Assembly (NCBI GenBank): GCA_034670405.1
Contig: JAXDDX010000035.1
Location: forward strand, 2,303,001-2,367,000
Source of the DNA: Hoplostethus atlanticus
Taxonomy: Eukaryota; Chordata; Actinopteri; Trachichthyiformes; Trachichthyidae
DNA length: 64,000 nt
Direction: 5' to 3'
Position 1 is the first letter of the stretch; each line of letters begins with the position of its first letter. The notes beneath the pieces are model-generated. The model did no database searches, had not been told where the DNA came from, and worked only from the letters and a program-made list of their open reading frames with translations. A program made the translations under genes and the position numbers. Positions 49,329 through 59,236 of this stretch are shown here, piece after piece.

Positions 49329-49674
49329 AACATTGATAACAAAAACACTTTGTCAATCCATTGTCAACCACAAGAGTGAGACATCCTAGTCTAAAGGTCA
49401 AACATGCTACACCTGGTTGAAGAGGTTCGTGCCCCAGCGCCACACCATGGTCATCCCTCACACTCATTACACTAACCCCTTTTTTCATCTTTGACATCCT
49501 CCACAGCTGTCCATTACTCCATCCCCTCCCTCTTCTCCCAGCAGATGGAGAAAGCCATTTGCTTGATGTGCCGTGAGCCTGTAAGACTGCAGACCTTTTT
49601 GATGCAGCCAGTGACTCATATCTGTCTGCTCTGTGCACCCCCCCCGCCCCCCCCCCCCCTGTATTTCTCTAAAG

Positions 49675-49758
49675 GCAAATCTGGTAGCAGCATTTGAACA
49701 GAGTCTGGCGTTGATGACAGCACGCCTGCAGACCCTGTCTGTCTCCTCAGAACAGAAG
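49675..49758 (+). CDS. nav1: nav1 exon 14 (residues 1116-1143)
   Basis: Reads ANLVAAFEQSLALMTARLQT, then LSVSSEQK. LVAAFEQSL is invariant in NAV proteins; the segment continues the coiled coil. The acceptor is TCTCTAAAG after a C-rich tract; the donor is AAG-GTATAT, phase 0. Confidence 0.95.
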
Positions 49759-50264
49759 GTATATCCTACATCACATTTGTTTTATTTGGCATTACTTATT
49801 TGAGTTAAAATCAAGAAATAAATAATCACATAACACTTAAAGGAGTAAGCTTATTCTTTTGTATTGTGTTGTACGTTTATTCCACTTTAACTATTGAAAA
49901 TTAGGTTTGAATCTCAGCTTAAAGAGTCCACATACTCAGCAAATATCTTCCCAAGAACAAATACACAACAACACAATCAGCTCATACCCTGCTCACCATT
50001 CAACTGCTTTATCTTGGATCCTGTTAGCAAAATAGAAACTAACAGGTGACACAGTTGTTGTCACCTGTGGGTCAAAGTTTCATATGGTGGTGGTGTCCAT
50101 GTTGTCATCAGCCACTCAACACAACCTGTCAGCCTAGTTGAAAGCATACAGACAGTCCTTGGTTCAGACGGCTCTGGGTTCAGTTACCAGTCTGTCAGCT
50201 ACTACAGTGTCTGAGCCATAGATACTGTAGTTTAATGTATGTGGATTGCTGTTTCTCTCAACAG
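49759..50264. other. nav1: nav1 intron 14
   Basis: 506 nt; nothing recognised. Confidence 0.9.
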
Positions 50265-50376
50265 GACTCTGAGCTGGGTGAGCTGAAGGATACCATCGAG
50301 ATTCTGAAAGTCAAAAATACAGAGGCCCAGGAAATCATACAGGGGGCTCTCAGTAATCCTGACATCGCACCTGCAG
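50265..50376 (+). CDS. nav1: nav1 exon 15 (residues 1144-1181)
   Basis: Reads DSELGELKDTIEILKVKNTE, then AQEIIQGALSNPD. It matches mammalian DTELLDLRETIDFLKKKNSEAQ. End of the central coiled coil. Acceptor CAACAG, donor GCAG-GTAGGG, phase 1. Confidence 0.96.
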
Positions 50377-50590
50377 GTAGGGGTCATACTTGTGATCAGG
50401 TCCAGTCGTTTACACCACAACACAATCAATAAGTTAGATGAATAATTAGGATTGTGCCTATTAACGAAAGTATGTGGAATAAAATATATCTTAATTTGGC
50501 TTCAGCACCCATGCTCAATTGTGTTTACGAGAATTTCCCTGTATTCAGCCCTTTCTTGTTTTTTTTTGTTTTCTTTGGGGGTTTTTTCAG

Positions 50591-50712
50591 AACTGCAGAT
50601 CAAGCGTCAGAACTCCTCAGAGAGCATCTCCAGCCTCAACAGCATCACCAGCCATTCAAGTATGGGCAGTCTCAAGGAGCAGGAGGCCAAGAAGAAGAAG
50701 AAGAAGAGCTGG
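50591..50712 (+). CDS. nav1: nav1 exon 16 (residues 1181-1221)
   Basis: Reads ELQIKRQNSSESISSLNSIT, SHSSMGSLKEQEAK, then six Lys and SW. SESISSLNSITSHSS is conserved across NAVs, and the Lys run precedes the variable microexon site. Acceptor TTTTTTCAG, donor TGG-GTGAGG, phase 0. Confidence 0.96.
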
Positions 50713-51627
50713 GTGAGGACAGACAGAGGCAGGATGTGAGGGCAGAGCGCTGTTTGGTGCAGGGCTGTAGTACCTGAGTCTAATCTCGGTCTTGAGTCTG
50801 TTCTCAAGACCACTCTCTGATGTCATGATGTCAGTCTTGTGCTTATTTTAACTCAGGCTTGGCTTTGTGTCGGTCACTATTGGATCTTGACTTGACTTTT
50901 TCCCTGCATATCTAAAACAATTTGAAGATATGTTTTTCTCCACCTGGTCCAACTTTGTTTGTTTTCTGCCCAGCACTACAAACAATTTAAGGAATCACAC
51001 TCCTCAAACTTGTATCGATTAGTCAATATCCTGTGCATTGATTAGTTGGATGTTGAAGGGTGTGGTGCAGAGTTCCTGCAGGTAGATTGAAGAAACTCCC
51101 TAATCAATATTTTTACATTTGGTGAGAAATGTACACAGTTTATTGCCTATTTTGGTCTCAATCTTGAATACGACTCGATTTGCTCTGTGCTCGGTCTTGA
51201 CTTGTAGTCTGGTCTCGACCCCCTTTGGACCTGGTCTCAATTCAAACTCCACTGGATCTAGTCTTTATGGAACTCACTGTATTGCCCAGCCCACACATAT
51301 GATACCCCAAGCAGGTTAAAGCAAACTATAATAATTATTTGCAGATACTAGATGCAGATACTACAGATACCATGAGCTAGGTCTTGTGGGTATGTCTGAA
51401 AGAAAAATGAAAGGACCTGTAGCATAACTAGATTGGCAGTAGACTCTACTGTCAATTCTTGGTATGCTGTCTTCAATTGCTCTGAAAAAAATAGAAGCTA
51501 GTCAACCACTCTCCTTGTTTGTGCTCCTGCATGTGTGTGTCATTTTCTCCCTATTCTCTTCCAAATCTGCTATTAAGTATGACTCTGATCTCTCTCTCAT
51601 GCTTCCCTGCTATTTACTGTATTTCAG
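50713..51627. other. nav1: nav1 intron 16
   Basis: 915 nt. TTGAGTCTGTTCTCAAGACC and GGTCTCGACC-type stretches near 50780-50880 and 51150-51245 look like decayed GGTCTTGA-rich repeat. No exon. Confidence 0.8.
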
Positions 51628-51636
51628 GTCTTTGAG
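51628..51636 (+). CDS. nav1: nav1 exon 17, 9-nt microexon (residues 1222-1224)
   Basis: GTCTTTGAG (Val-Phe-Glu) lies between ATTTCAG and GTGAGT, both good splice sites. Mammalian NAV1 has VYE at exactly this place (KSW-VYE-LRSSF), whereas NAV3 reads straight through (NW-LRSSF). Phase 0 on both sides makes it a frame-neutral cassette. Three codons is within the size range of neuron-regulated microexons, so its inclusion is probably regulated. Confidence 0.85.
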
Positions 51637-52365
51637 GTGAGTGTTGTTATAGTATAAAGAATCCTTGATCCTTTAATCCCTAATCCCCCTTTTCATATTT
51701 GACCCACTCCTCCCTGGCCTGCATTCACTTTGAGTCATACTTGTGAAACATGGAAAATCTGTGTCTGTCATATAAGTCGTACTAAACTTGATTCACCAAC
51801 TAGCAATGTACCAATATTTGATTATATTACATATAGTAATATAATATAAGTAAGTAATAATATAAGTAAGTATAAGTAATATAAGTATGATTATGAAAGC
51901 ATGACTTCATATAGATAATATACATGCCATAAAATTGGTGAATGAAGTATTTTTGTTTATTTACTTATTAGAATTGTATCCTTGTTTCTGAAAATATTAC
52001 TCATTTCTGGTGTCCCTGTCATCACAATCACGTAACATTAACCTATTTTGTATAAGATTTTTTTATAGGTATAGGACTATACTTACAATAGCTACATTGC
52101 AAATTATTCTTAGTGTTTGTGTAGATCACCAGATGGGCGTGGCTTGCCAAATAGGGCAATATAATGTGTATGAGAAGGTTCACAAGAAATTATTTTTTAC
52201 ACTTTATTGTGGTTGACAACTACGTAGCAAACTCCACTCATCTGATACAAGCAGCTTAACACAAATGCTGAGAATTATTTATAAATACAATTTGACCCAG
52301 GCCTAGTGTTCAGATCTACTGCTTACAATGTGCTTATTTCAGTCTCCTATTTCCTTTCTGAACAG
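51637..52365. other. nav1: nav1 intron 17
   Basis: 729 nt, AT-rich with ATAAGTAA tandem-like sequence near 51838-51890 and a TTTGACCCAGGCCT repeat fragment at 52290-52303. Confidence 0.85.
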
Positions 52366-52544
52366 CTACGCAGCTCCTTCAACAAGGCCTTTAGTAAGAA
52401 GGGCTCCAAGCCATCAGCATCGTACGCTGACATTGAGGAGATAGCCACCCCAGAATCCTCGGCACCCTCCTCCCCCAAAGTCCACCATGATGGGGATAAC
52501 CCTCCCTTATCAATAAAGTCCTCTGCCTCTGCATCATCATCTGG
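52366..52544 (+). CDS. nav1: nav1 exon 18 (residues 1225-1284)
   Basis: Reads LRSSFNKAFSKKGSKPSASY, then ADIEEIATPESSAPSSPK. It matches LRSSFNKAFSIKKGPKSASSYSDIEEIATPDSSAPSSPK in mammals. Acceptor GAACAG, donor TCTGG-GTAAGA, phase 2. Confidence 0.96.
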
Positions 52545-53399
52545 GTAAGACTGTTTGTGCACAGACATACAGTACCGGTCAAAAACACCCCCATTTTTCC
52601 AGTTTTTATTGAAATTTAAGCAATTCAAGTCCAGTGAATAACCTGAAATGGTACAAAGGTAAGCGGTAAACTGCTAGAGGTTAAAAAAAAAGTTTAGGTC
52701 AGCAAAACTGAAAAATAATGTAAATTTCAAAGCTAAGGTGTCAGTGAGTACAATTTCCTACACCATCAAAAGGCACTTGGAAACTAGAGGCTGGAAGTGA
52801 CAGGAAGAGGTCTGGCATACCCAAAGCCACAACAGAATCAGAAGACAAGCTTCTGAGAGTCAACAGCTTGCGTGATAGGCGGCTCACAGGACAACAGCTT
52901 CAAGCTCAACACTGGTCGAAGTAAGCAAGTCTCAGTTTCAACTGTGAAGAGAAGACTTCGAGCTGCAGGTTTGACAGGTCGAATGGCATTAAGAAAGCCA
53001 TTGCTAAGATGGCAAAATAAGAAAAAGAGGCTTGCCTGGGCCATGAAGCACCGCCAGTGGACTACTGAAGACTGGAAGAAGGTCTTATGGACCGATGAAT
53101 CAAAATTGGAAAAATGGGGGTGTTCTAAAACTTTTGACCGGTAGTATAGTTGATAATTTTAACTTAGAGTACAGTATGTCACAACAGCAAACAATTCAAA
53201 ATGCATTATAACATGTATTAAATTTGTGCATATGCTATCTATAAATATATTGTATTATACATTCACCTGAATTAGTTAGGTCCATCGTGATCCTTACTTT
53301 AACACATACAAATGATGTTACTGACTGTCAATCTGTTGTTCGTGATGATGTTAGAATTAATGAACTTGTGAACTGAATTAGTGAACTGAACATCTCCAG
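52545..53399. other. nav1: nav1 intron 18, occupied by a Tc1 remnant
   Basis: 855 nt, of which 577 are a deleted Tc1-type transposon in the sense orientation. The rest is AT-rich, with no exon. Confidence 0.9.
52570..53146 (+). mobile_element. deleted Tc1/mariner-type transposon, 577 bp
   Basis: Left end CAGTACCGGTCAAAAACACC, right end CTAAAACTTTTGACCGGTAG. These are inverted repeats (CCGGTCAAAA...CACCCCCATTTTTCC), and TA stands on each side (52568-52569 and 53147-53148), the Tc1 target duplication. Inside, 52872-53144 reads a transposase piece: VSVSTVKRRLRAAGLTGR (second helix-turn-helix), LLRWQNKKKRLAWAM, and WTDESKLE with the first catalytic Asp. The frame then runs into the right repeat, so the rest of the DDE domain is deleted. 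It is non-autonomous. Confidence 0.93.
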
Positions 53400-53556
53400 C
53401 CTCTGTGAACAAGATGATGAGACGGATGAAACGGAGGCATCAGACCTGCGCTCAGAACTCTGGGAGAAGGAACGGAAACTTACAGACATCCGTCTGGAGG
53501 CATTGAACTCTGCCCATCAGCTGGAGCAGCTGCAGGAGGCCATGTCCAGCATGCAG
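53400..53556 (+). CDS. nav1: nav1 exon 19 (residues 1284-1336)
   Basis: Reads LCEQDDETDETEASDLRSEL, then WEKERKLTDIRLEALNSAHQ and LEQLQEAMSSMQ. LRSELWEKE-KLTDIRLEALNSAHQL is nearly identical to mammalian NAV1; a second coiled coil starts here. The acidic start is shorter than the mammalian exon. Acceptor ATCTCCAG, donor ATGCAG-GTATGT, phase 0. Confidence 0.96.
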
Positions 53557-53863
53557 GTATGTGTGACATGTTCTCTTCATTGGTTTTACTTTCTAAATAT
53601 GAAAGAAATGTGCAAGAAGTTGTTCAAGTGGTATGTGTGTTTGAGAATCTTTGCAATAATTACTTGGATTTCTTCAGAAATGATGAGCAACACATCTGCT
53701 ATTGTTATCAATGTGTGATGAAATAATTAATTAATAATAAGCATTAGCCTCTCAGCACACACTCACAGGCAGTTCACCCCACTAGCACTGTAATAATATT
53801 GTGGAACTGGAATTGAAGTATGATTTCTGAGCGGTACAGTAAAATCAGTGCTTTTGTCTGTAG
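53557..53863. other. nav1: nav1 intron 19
   Basis: 307 nt; nothing else seen. Confidence 0.9.
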
Positions 53864-54062
53864 AGGACAGTGGAGAGTCTCAAGGCTGAGAATGACCACC
53901 TGAAGATAGGTGGTCCTTCCCCCTCCCCCTCCCCCGGCCCCTCCAGCTCCGTCTCCCAGTCCTCAGGTCTCACCAACCTGGGGGGCTCGTCGCCACGGCA
54001 ATCAGTAGCCATGCATATGCCCAAAAGCTACAGCAGGGGGCTGAGTGAGGGGACCAACTCAG
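53864..54062 (+). CDS. nav1: nav1 exon 20 (residues 1337-1403)
   Basis: Reads RTVESLKAENDHLKIGGPSP, then a Pro/Ser repeat (SPSPGPSSS), LGGSSPRQSV and SYSRGLSEG. It ends the coiled coil (LKAENDRLK in mammals) and starts a flexible linker to the AAA+ part. Acceptor GTCTGTAG, donor TCAG-GTAATG, phase 1. Confidence 0.95.
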
Positions 54063-54583
54063 GTAATGCACATTTGTATCCCTGACCTAGGAACTGAAAC
54101 ATAATGAGCCTCGTAATGGCTTCACCAGAGTGGTGGTGGACTTTACATTTGCATCAAATAGTATTTGCAAAAAAAGAACAATACATTGAATTATTTGCAA
54201 ACGCTATTTGACCCAGGTCTTGGTGGACATACTGCACATATTGAAATCCAAGTTTTGCATGGGGACGTGAATATATAACGGGACTGGACTTTATAGGAAG
54301 GCTTCATTAGTGCTTCATTAGTGTATTAAACATTGTATCTTTCATTGATTCACATTGCACTTATGAACATAATTATGAATATACTGTAAATGTATGTAAT
54401 GTAGAAATGTATCCACTTTATACAGGTTCACTTTACTCTATTGACAACATGCTTACATATAACTCATGTCATAGTAGTAGTTATTTTAATAGAAAAGCAT
54501 TTCCTCTAGAGCTATTGCTTTAAGCTTACTACACCTGCTGCCACACATGCCTTATGTTTTTTCCTGTCCTCTCTTGCTCTCAG
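54063..54583. other. nav1: nav1 intron 20
   Basis: 521 nt. It contains a small inverted-repeat element at about 54155-54220. Confidence 0.85.
54155..54220. repeat. small inverted-repeat element ending TTTGACCCAGGTCT
   Basis: CAAATAGTATTTGCAAA and TTTGCAAACGCTATTTG are inverted at 15 of 17 positions. The right arm continues TTTGACCCAGGTCT, a sequence also seen in diverged form at 52290-52303 and, reversed, at 21782-21795. It looks like a common teleost MITE; the family is not certain. Confidence 0.6.
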
Positions 54584-54684
54584 CAGAGGTCTTCTCTGCA
54601 GATTCTGTCAGCCTTTCCTCACAGAGAGATGACCACCGTGTTAGGGTGGTGGTTTGTGTTGCCGATTTACATGTCTTCAAAGAC
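54584..54684 (+). CDS. nav1: nav1 exon 21 (residues 1403-1436)
   Basis: Reads AEVFSADSVSLSSQRDDHRV, then RVVVCVADLHVFKD. It matches the EVTLRVVVRMP region of mammalian NAV1, the entry to the AAA+ module. The acceptor is a tandem CAGCAG (54581-54586): use of the first AG adds Ala, while use of the second starts the exon at 54587. Both stay in frame. Donor GAC-GTAAGT, phase 0. Confidence 0.93.
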
Positions 54685-54780
54685 GTAAGTATTTTGTGTG
54701 CCATGGTTTCATGCACCGTCTTTAGACCTATAAACATGATTGTAAATCTCTTTCACCTATTTGCTCTTTGCATTCAACAG

Positions 54781-54876
54781 GAGGTTAAACAAAAGGACTT
54801 CTTCCTTGGCACTGTCAGGGTGAATGGCAGGATGGATTGGCCCATGCTGGATTCAGCTGTCAGCCAGGCATTTAAG
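54781..54876 (+). CDS. nav1: nav1 exon 22 (residues 1437-1468)
   Basis: Reads EVKQKDFFLGTVRVNGRMDW, then PMLDSAVSQAFK. It matches LKQQEFFLGCSKVSGKVDWKMLDEAVFQVFK. 96 nt, acceptor CAACAG, donor AAG-GTGAGA, phase 0 on both sides. Confidence 0.96.
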
Positions 54877-55392
54877 GTGAGACAGACTCCTCAGACAACT
54901 TGGTCACTTGGTGTCCTGCCCAAGAACAGGATGTACACTTTGCATCAAGCATGTTCAAACTTAATTTAGCTGTCACATTAAATTTAGCATGTTCTTACAT
55001 CAAAGAGTTCAACGACTAAATAAATTTGGAAACCAAGTAGTTGCAAAAGTGGTGTTGGTGTTGTGTGAACTAATTTACTGTAAAAGGTTGTCAGGTTGAT
55101 TAACAAGGTTGTTGATGGATTTCTGGCTCAATTCCCAGTACTCAAAGTCCTTCTGAGCAAGGGCACCTAAGACCCATGTATGTGAACTTGCACCAAGGAC
55201 AAGTAGTGGAAACTAGCTATCATTAAGTGAAAATAATGTGAAGGGGAAGTTGTTAGCTATTCCGTATTTCTGGTTGTATGTTTCCCTTGTCTGTATAAAA
55301 TAAAACATACATATGCACACATGAATTAACATGTAGCCAGTTTCACCACATAACAGACTATCATCTCTAACATTCTCTCCTTCGTATTCCAG
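54877..55392. other. nav1: nav1 intron 22, with a SINE-like segment
   Basis: 516 nt. Around 55110-55200, GGCTCAATTCCCAGTACTCA and CTTCTGAGCAAGGGCACCTA recall the tRNA-derived head and GAGCAAGGCACCTAA block of teleost SINEs; strongly decayed, with ends unclear. Confidence 0.6.
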
Positions 55393-55561
55393 GTGTACAT
55401 AGCCAAGGTCGACCCCACCTCCAGCCTGGGCTTGTCTACTGACTCCATCTACAGTTATAGCATGGGCCACATTAAGAGGGTGCTGGGAGGGGAGGCTCCT
55501 GAGAGCCAGCCTTCTTGCTGCATGTCCAGAGGCCCCAGTGCCATCACTGTGGCCCTGAAAG
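55393..55561 (+). CDS. nav1: nav1 exon 23 (residues 1469-1525)
   Basis: Reads VYIAKVDPTSSLGLSTDSIY, then SYSMGHIKRVLGGEAPES and SAITVALK. It matches DYISKMDPASTLGLSTESIHGYSISHVKRVL. Acceptor TTCCAG. The donor is AAAG-GTCTGT, with poor +3 to +5 bases; the next exon's GG completes Gly, and homology (LKGLKEKCVDS) fixes this junction. Confidence 0.93.
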
Positions 55562-57532
55562 GTCTGTGGAAAACTATATTAGTAACTATAAAGTATATTA
55601 CTGTACAATGATTCTATATTAAAGATTGAAGATTGACTTTGTAGTCCACAGATGTGGAAATTTCTTTTTCAGGCCAACAACACTAACATTTAGAAAGTTT
55701 ATTCATGAACAAACAATAAAACTCATCAGATTAAATTTAATTAATTGACGTCAGCGTTATCATACAATGGCTGTTTTTAGATACAAATTATGCCATTGAG
55801 AGACTATAGAAAGCATTGATGTAGTGCTTACACACAGGCTCAAAGAAATTAATTGGTACAAAATAAATACAGAAAACTTTTACTTGTCAAATTTAGGTTA
55901 ATGAGACTTATTTTAGCACTGGAACGTCCCCTTTCTGCAAACACTTTATAGAGCATGTTATGGTTGGAGACAGTCCAGCTTCCATTTTCAATGCCAGCTC
56001 TTAATTTTAGAAAAAACAAATCTTTTGTATCCACTCTGTATCCACACAGACTTCTGGAATTCTAGTAATGATTTATCACCAGAACTCCACTGTCAACCAG
56101 AGCTTTTGCATTAGCTATCATGTGCAATATTTATTTGAGGTCCTTAATGGTCTAATGGTTTAGTCTAGTCTCCACTGGGTGCAAATCCTCATGTCTGTCT
56201 GCGTATCAGAGCAACTGCATTTGTGCCTGTCTGTCTTTCTGTCTCTTGAGCTTCAAGGCACTATGCTTAAGACTATGCTTAAAACTTGTGTAAGTTCAAC
56301 ATGCTCTTATGTTTATTGGACATTAACTCAGGTTGCAGCATGCCAATTCGACTGAAATTTAGTCCTGCAGAACTGATTTTCTCAACATGTTAATATGTGC
56401 TCTTATGGAAATGTCTGTAAAACTGTGTTGCAATTTCATTTGGTCAGATGATGCATACAGCCTTTGCATTTTCACTACCGATGCAGACGTATAAACTTTG
56501 CCTTTGATGTAATGTTCGATTTTCTCTGTTACTTTTCAATTAAGTAAGAAAAAAATGCCTGCAAAGGTTTTGTTAACATAAAACAGCTTTTTACTAATAC
56601 TTTGGGTATATTTATGCAACACTCAGCTTCATGTTCATCAAAGTGTCTTCCTTGGTATGAAGAGTAGGTTTTGCCTAAATGATGATTTAACAGTTTCTTG
56701 TTAAAGCACATATTGAAAATCTTTTGGCCCAAAGGTGAAATGTGTGGGAAATTGTTTTTCTCAAAATAAACCAAGTTAGTCTTTAATGTGTTAAGTTATT
56801 GCAAAACGACAAAGAAAACATGCTTATTTATTAAAAACATTTCCAAAAGCTAGGTGTCCCCAGTGTATGTGTGCTATCTATATTCCCAGAACAGGGGTGT
56901 TTGGTTCCAGGGTAGCACACATGTAGACCCCATTAGTGACTCTAAACCAGAGCTATGATCAGTCAGTAGGAAGAGAGTGAAGTGCTTGGTTGGTAGACAA
57001 CCCCTCTCCCCCTTTGCATGGAGGAATGCAAGGAGCCAGTGCTGGGAGAGTAGGGGCAGTGAAGACATGGTTCTAGGTAACATGATCTCGGTGCAGCCTG
57101 GTGTCAAGCAGGGCCCAGCTGGTCAACCAGCCTCAGAGACACAGACCCTGTATATGTAAAGGGGGAATGGGGGTAATGACACATTAGACTGCTGCAGGCT
57201 GGTAGGGGGTGCACAGACTCCCTACGCCTGATGCAAAGCTATTTTCAGAGCCGTCTGTTGGAAGTTGTTTATGAAGGACATGCGAGGTGATGTAAAGCCG
57301 TTTCCAGAAGATATTCTCACCCAAGGCCTTCCCTGTTTGAGATGTATATGGTTTATATTATATAATAGACCTAAACAGTGTTGTTACACATTACTTGTTC
57401 CATGTGTGAATGTCTTGAATATTGGGTATCAAACCACTCTACATCACCAAGACAAATTAATGCTCAGTGATACTAATATGAACTTCATTGTTTATTACAA
57501 CACAATGTCTCACCGGCCTTCTCTTTCTCTAG
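55562..57532. other. nav1: nav1 intron 23
   Basis: 2.0 kb, AT-rich; no supported exon. Frames at 56874-57159 on both strands are unrecognised. The open frame from 57265 is only the intron read into exon 24. Confidence 0.85.
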
Positions 57533-57768
57533 GGTTGAAGGAGAAGTGTGTGGACAGCCTGGTATTTGAGACCCTCATTCCCAAGCCCATGATGCAACAC
57601 TACATCAGCCTGCTCCTCAAGCACCGACGTCTCATCCTGTCTGGGCCGAGCGGCACGGGTAAGACCTACCTCACTTCCCGCTTGGCTGAGTACCTGGTGG
57701 ACCGCAGTGCTCGCGAGGTCACAGATGGCATCGTGGTCACTTTCAACATGCACCGCCAGTCATGCAAG
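57533..57768 (+). CDS. nav1: nav1 exon 24, AAA+ Walker A (residues 1525-1603)
   Basis: Reads GLKEKCVDSLVFETLIPKPM, HYISLLLKHRRLILS, then GPSGTGKTYLT. GPSGTGKT (1562-1569) is the Walker A loop that binds the ATP phosphates. It continues RLAEYLVDRSAREVTDGIV and FNMHRQSCK. Very close to mammalian NAV1. Acceptor TCTCTAG, donor AAG-GTGAGG, phase 0. Confidence 0.97.
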
Positions 57769-57917
57769 GTGAGGGAGATTGATTTCCCATAAGAGAGTGA
57801 GATCTGTACAACAGTATGGATTATTTGAATGTTGTTAGCTTCCCTTCATCATCATCTCGTTCTCTGATTCGCTGTCTTACTCCCTCTGTCTCTCTCTCTC
57901 TCCCTTTCTCTCATCAG

Positions 57918-58072
57918 GATCTACAGCTCTATCTTTCCAACTTGGCCAATCAAATTGATCGGGAAACCAGCACATCAGAAATACAATTAGTAGTTATCCT
58001 GGATGATATTAATGATCCTGCTTCCATCAGTGAACTTGTCAATGGCGCACTCACCTGCAAATATCACAAATG
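57918..58072 (+). CDS. nav1: nav1 exon 25, AAA+ Walker B (residues 1604-1655)
   Basis: Reads DLQLYLSNLANQIDRETSTS, then LVVILDDI and SISELVNGALTCKYHK. The hydrophobic strand ending in D1632-D1633 is the Walker B site; NAV1 has DD where most AAA+ enzymes have DE, as in mammals. Acceptor ATCAG, donor AATG-GTGAGA, phase 2. Confidence 0.97.
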
Positions 58073-58192
58073 GTGAGATCCATGCACCCTGATCTAAATC
58101 TAAAATGTCACCTTTTTAAAATGGCTGTGAGGGTATTTATGTGTTTATTGTTTTATATAACCTGAACCTTGTTATATTTCTCCTTGTTTTAG

Positions 58193-58264
58193 TCCTTACA
58201 TCATTGGAACAAGCAATCAACCAGTGAAGATGATTGCTAACCATGGCCTGCATCTGAGCTTTAG
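58193..58264 (+). CDS. nav1: nav1 exon 26 (residues 1655-1679)
   Basis: A 72-nt exon reading CPYIIGTSNQPVKMIANHGL, then HLSF. The GTSNQ stretch is in the sensor-1 position (GTTNQ in mammals), where Asn contacts the ATP gamma-phosphate in AAA+ folds. Acceptor GTTTTAG, donor TTTAG-GTGAGA. Confidence 0.96.
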
Positions 58265-59236
58265 GTGAGAGATTGTCAGTTTAAGAACCAGTTATGGGAC
58301 AATTTCCCTCTCCTGCAATATTGTATTGTGTTATGGATATGGATCTCTCTTGCTTAATCTTTGATTCAGTATAACGTTTTATACATAGTTAGCGATTCAA
58401 TACAGGAAAGGTATCTTTTAGCAGGTCAATGAATTGATACAATTGCACTCATTTTTGGTTTGATCTGATATGATATATGATTCGATACAATTTGTTTTGA
58501 TTGTCATGGTTGGGACTCGTGGTGATCAACAAAAAATAAATCATGTCAACATACAAATAAATCAATTAATATTATTCGGCCATGAATCAGAAACTTTTGA
58601 CCAAAATTCACACATAATGTACCTTGGTTTGATGTTTTTCGGGAGCTAGAGAATAAATGGTCTCAACTCTCAATTGTACATTCTTCAGCAATAGGAAGAT
58701 TTGACCTACTGCTAAACATATGGAAATCTTTTATTTTACCCCACCAAAAAAGAAACAGTTTGACATTGCAGTGTTTGGCTTACTGTGAAATATAAACTCA
58801 AATATATCACTCACACAGTGGATGTGTGTTCTAAGAGTATGTCGTGAGTAACCAAAGTCTACAGAAAGCTTCAATTATGCCATTTGACAGCTTCAAACAA
58901 GTTTGAATACATGAACACTGTTTTGATCTGCTAAGTGGTTCCATGGATTATTCCCACATCACAATGCAGCATAAAGTAAACCTACATTCACAAAGGGAGG
59001 GAGGCTAATGTTTTTCATGGTCTGCCCAGGCTCCCAAATTCCAGTGAGGTTATTATTGTTATATCTTTATGTATCTAACATTGATGGCAAGCCCAAGGGT
59101 CTGGGAACATGAGAATAATAGCCAGCTTGGATACTCCTAAAATGCTGGATGTGGCCAAGTAGCTAGCCTGCTGGTGTACCCCCTTATTAGTTTGTATTTT
59201 GATATGACTCTGTGTATGTCCTTTCCCACATCCTAG
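58265..59236. other. nav1: nav1 intron 26
   Basis: 972 nt. The stretch at 58370-58505 is rich in GATTCAATAC/GATACAATTTG-type sequence, a pattern seen in decayed teleost repeats; no exon. Confidence 0.8.

Larger units (their letters stand above)
47737..49674. other. nav1: nav1 intron 13
   Basis: 1.9 kb. It contains (TG)n at 48792-48826, dispersed repeat copy B at 49231-49328, and a poly-C tract (49638-49659) that forms part of the 3' splice-site pyrimidine tract of exon 14. Confidence 0.85.

Noticed and set aside
49507-49590. Exon-like stretch CCACAG-CTG...CCT-GTAAGA in intron 13
   Set aside because: Borders look like splice sites, but in the required phase 0 it reads LSITPSPPSSPSRWRKPFA then a stop, and the homology runs directly from exon 13 to exon 14.
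57265-57532. Upstream extension of the exon 24 frame starting at 57265
   Set aside because: This is intron 23 read through; a clear acceptor at 57531-57532 and homology place the exon start at 57533.
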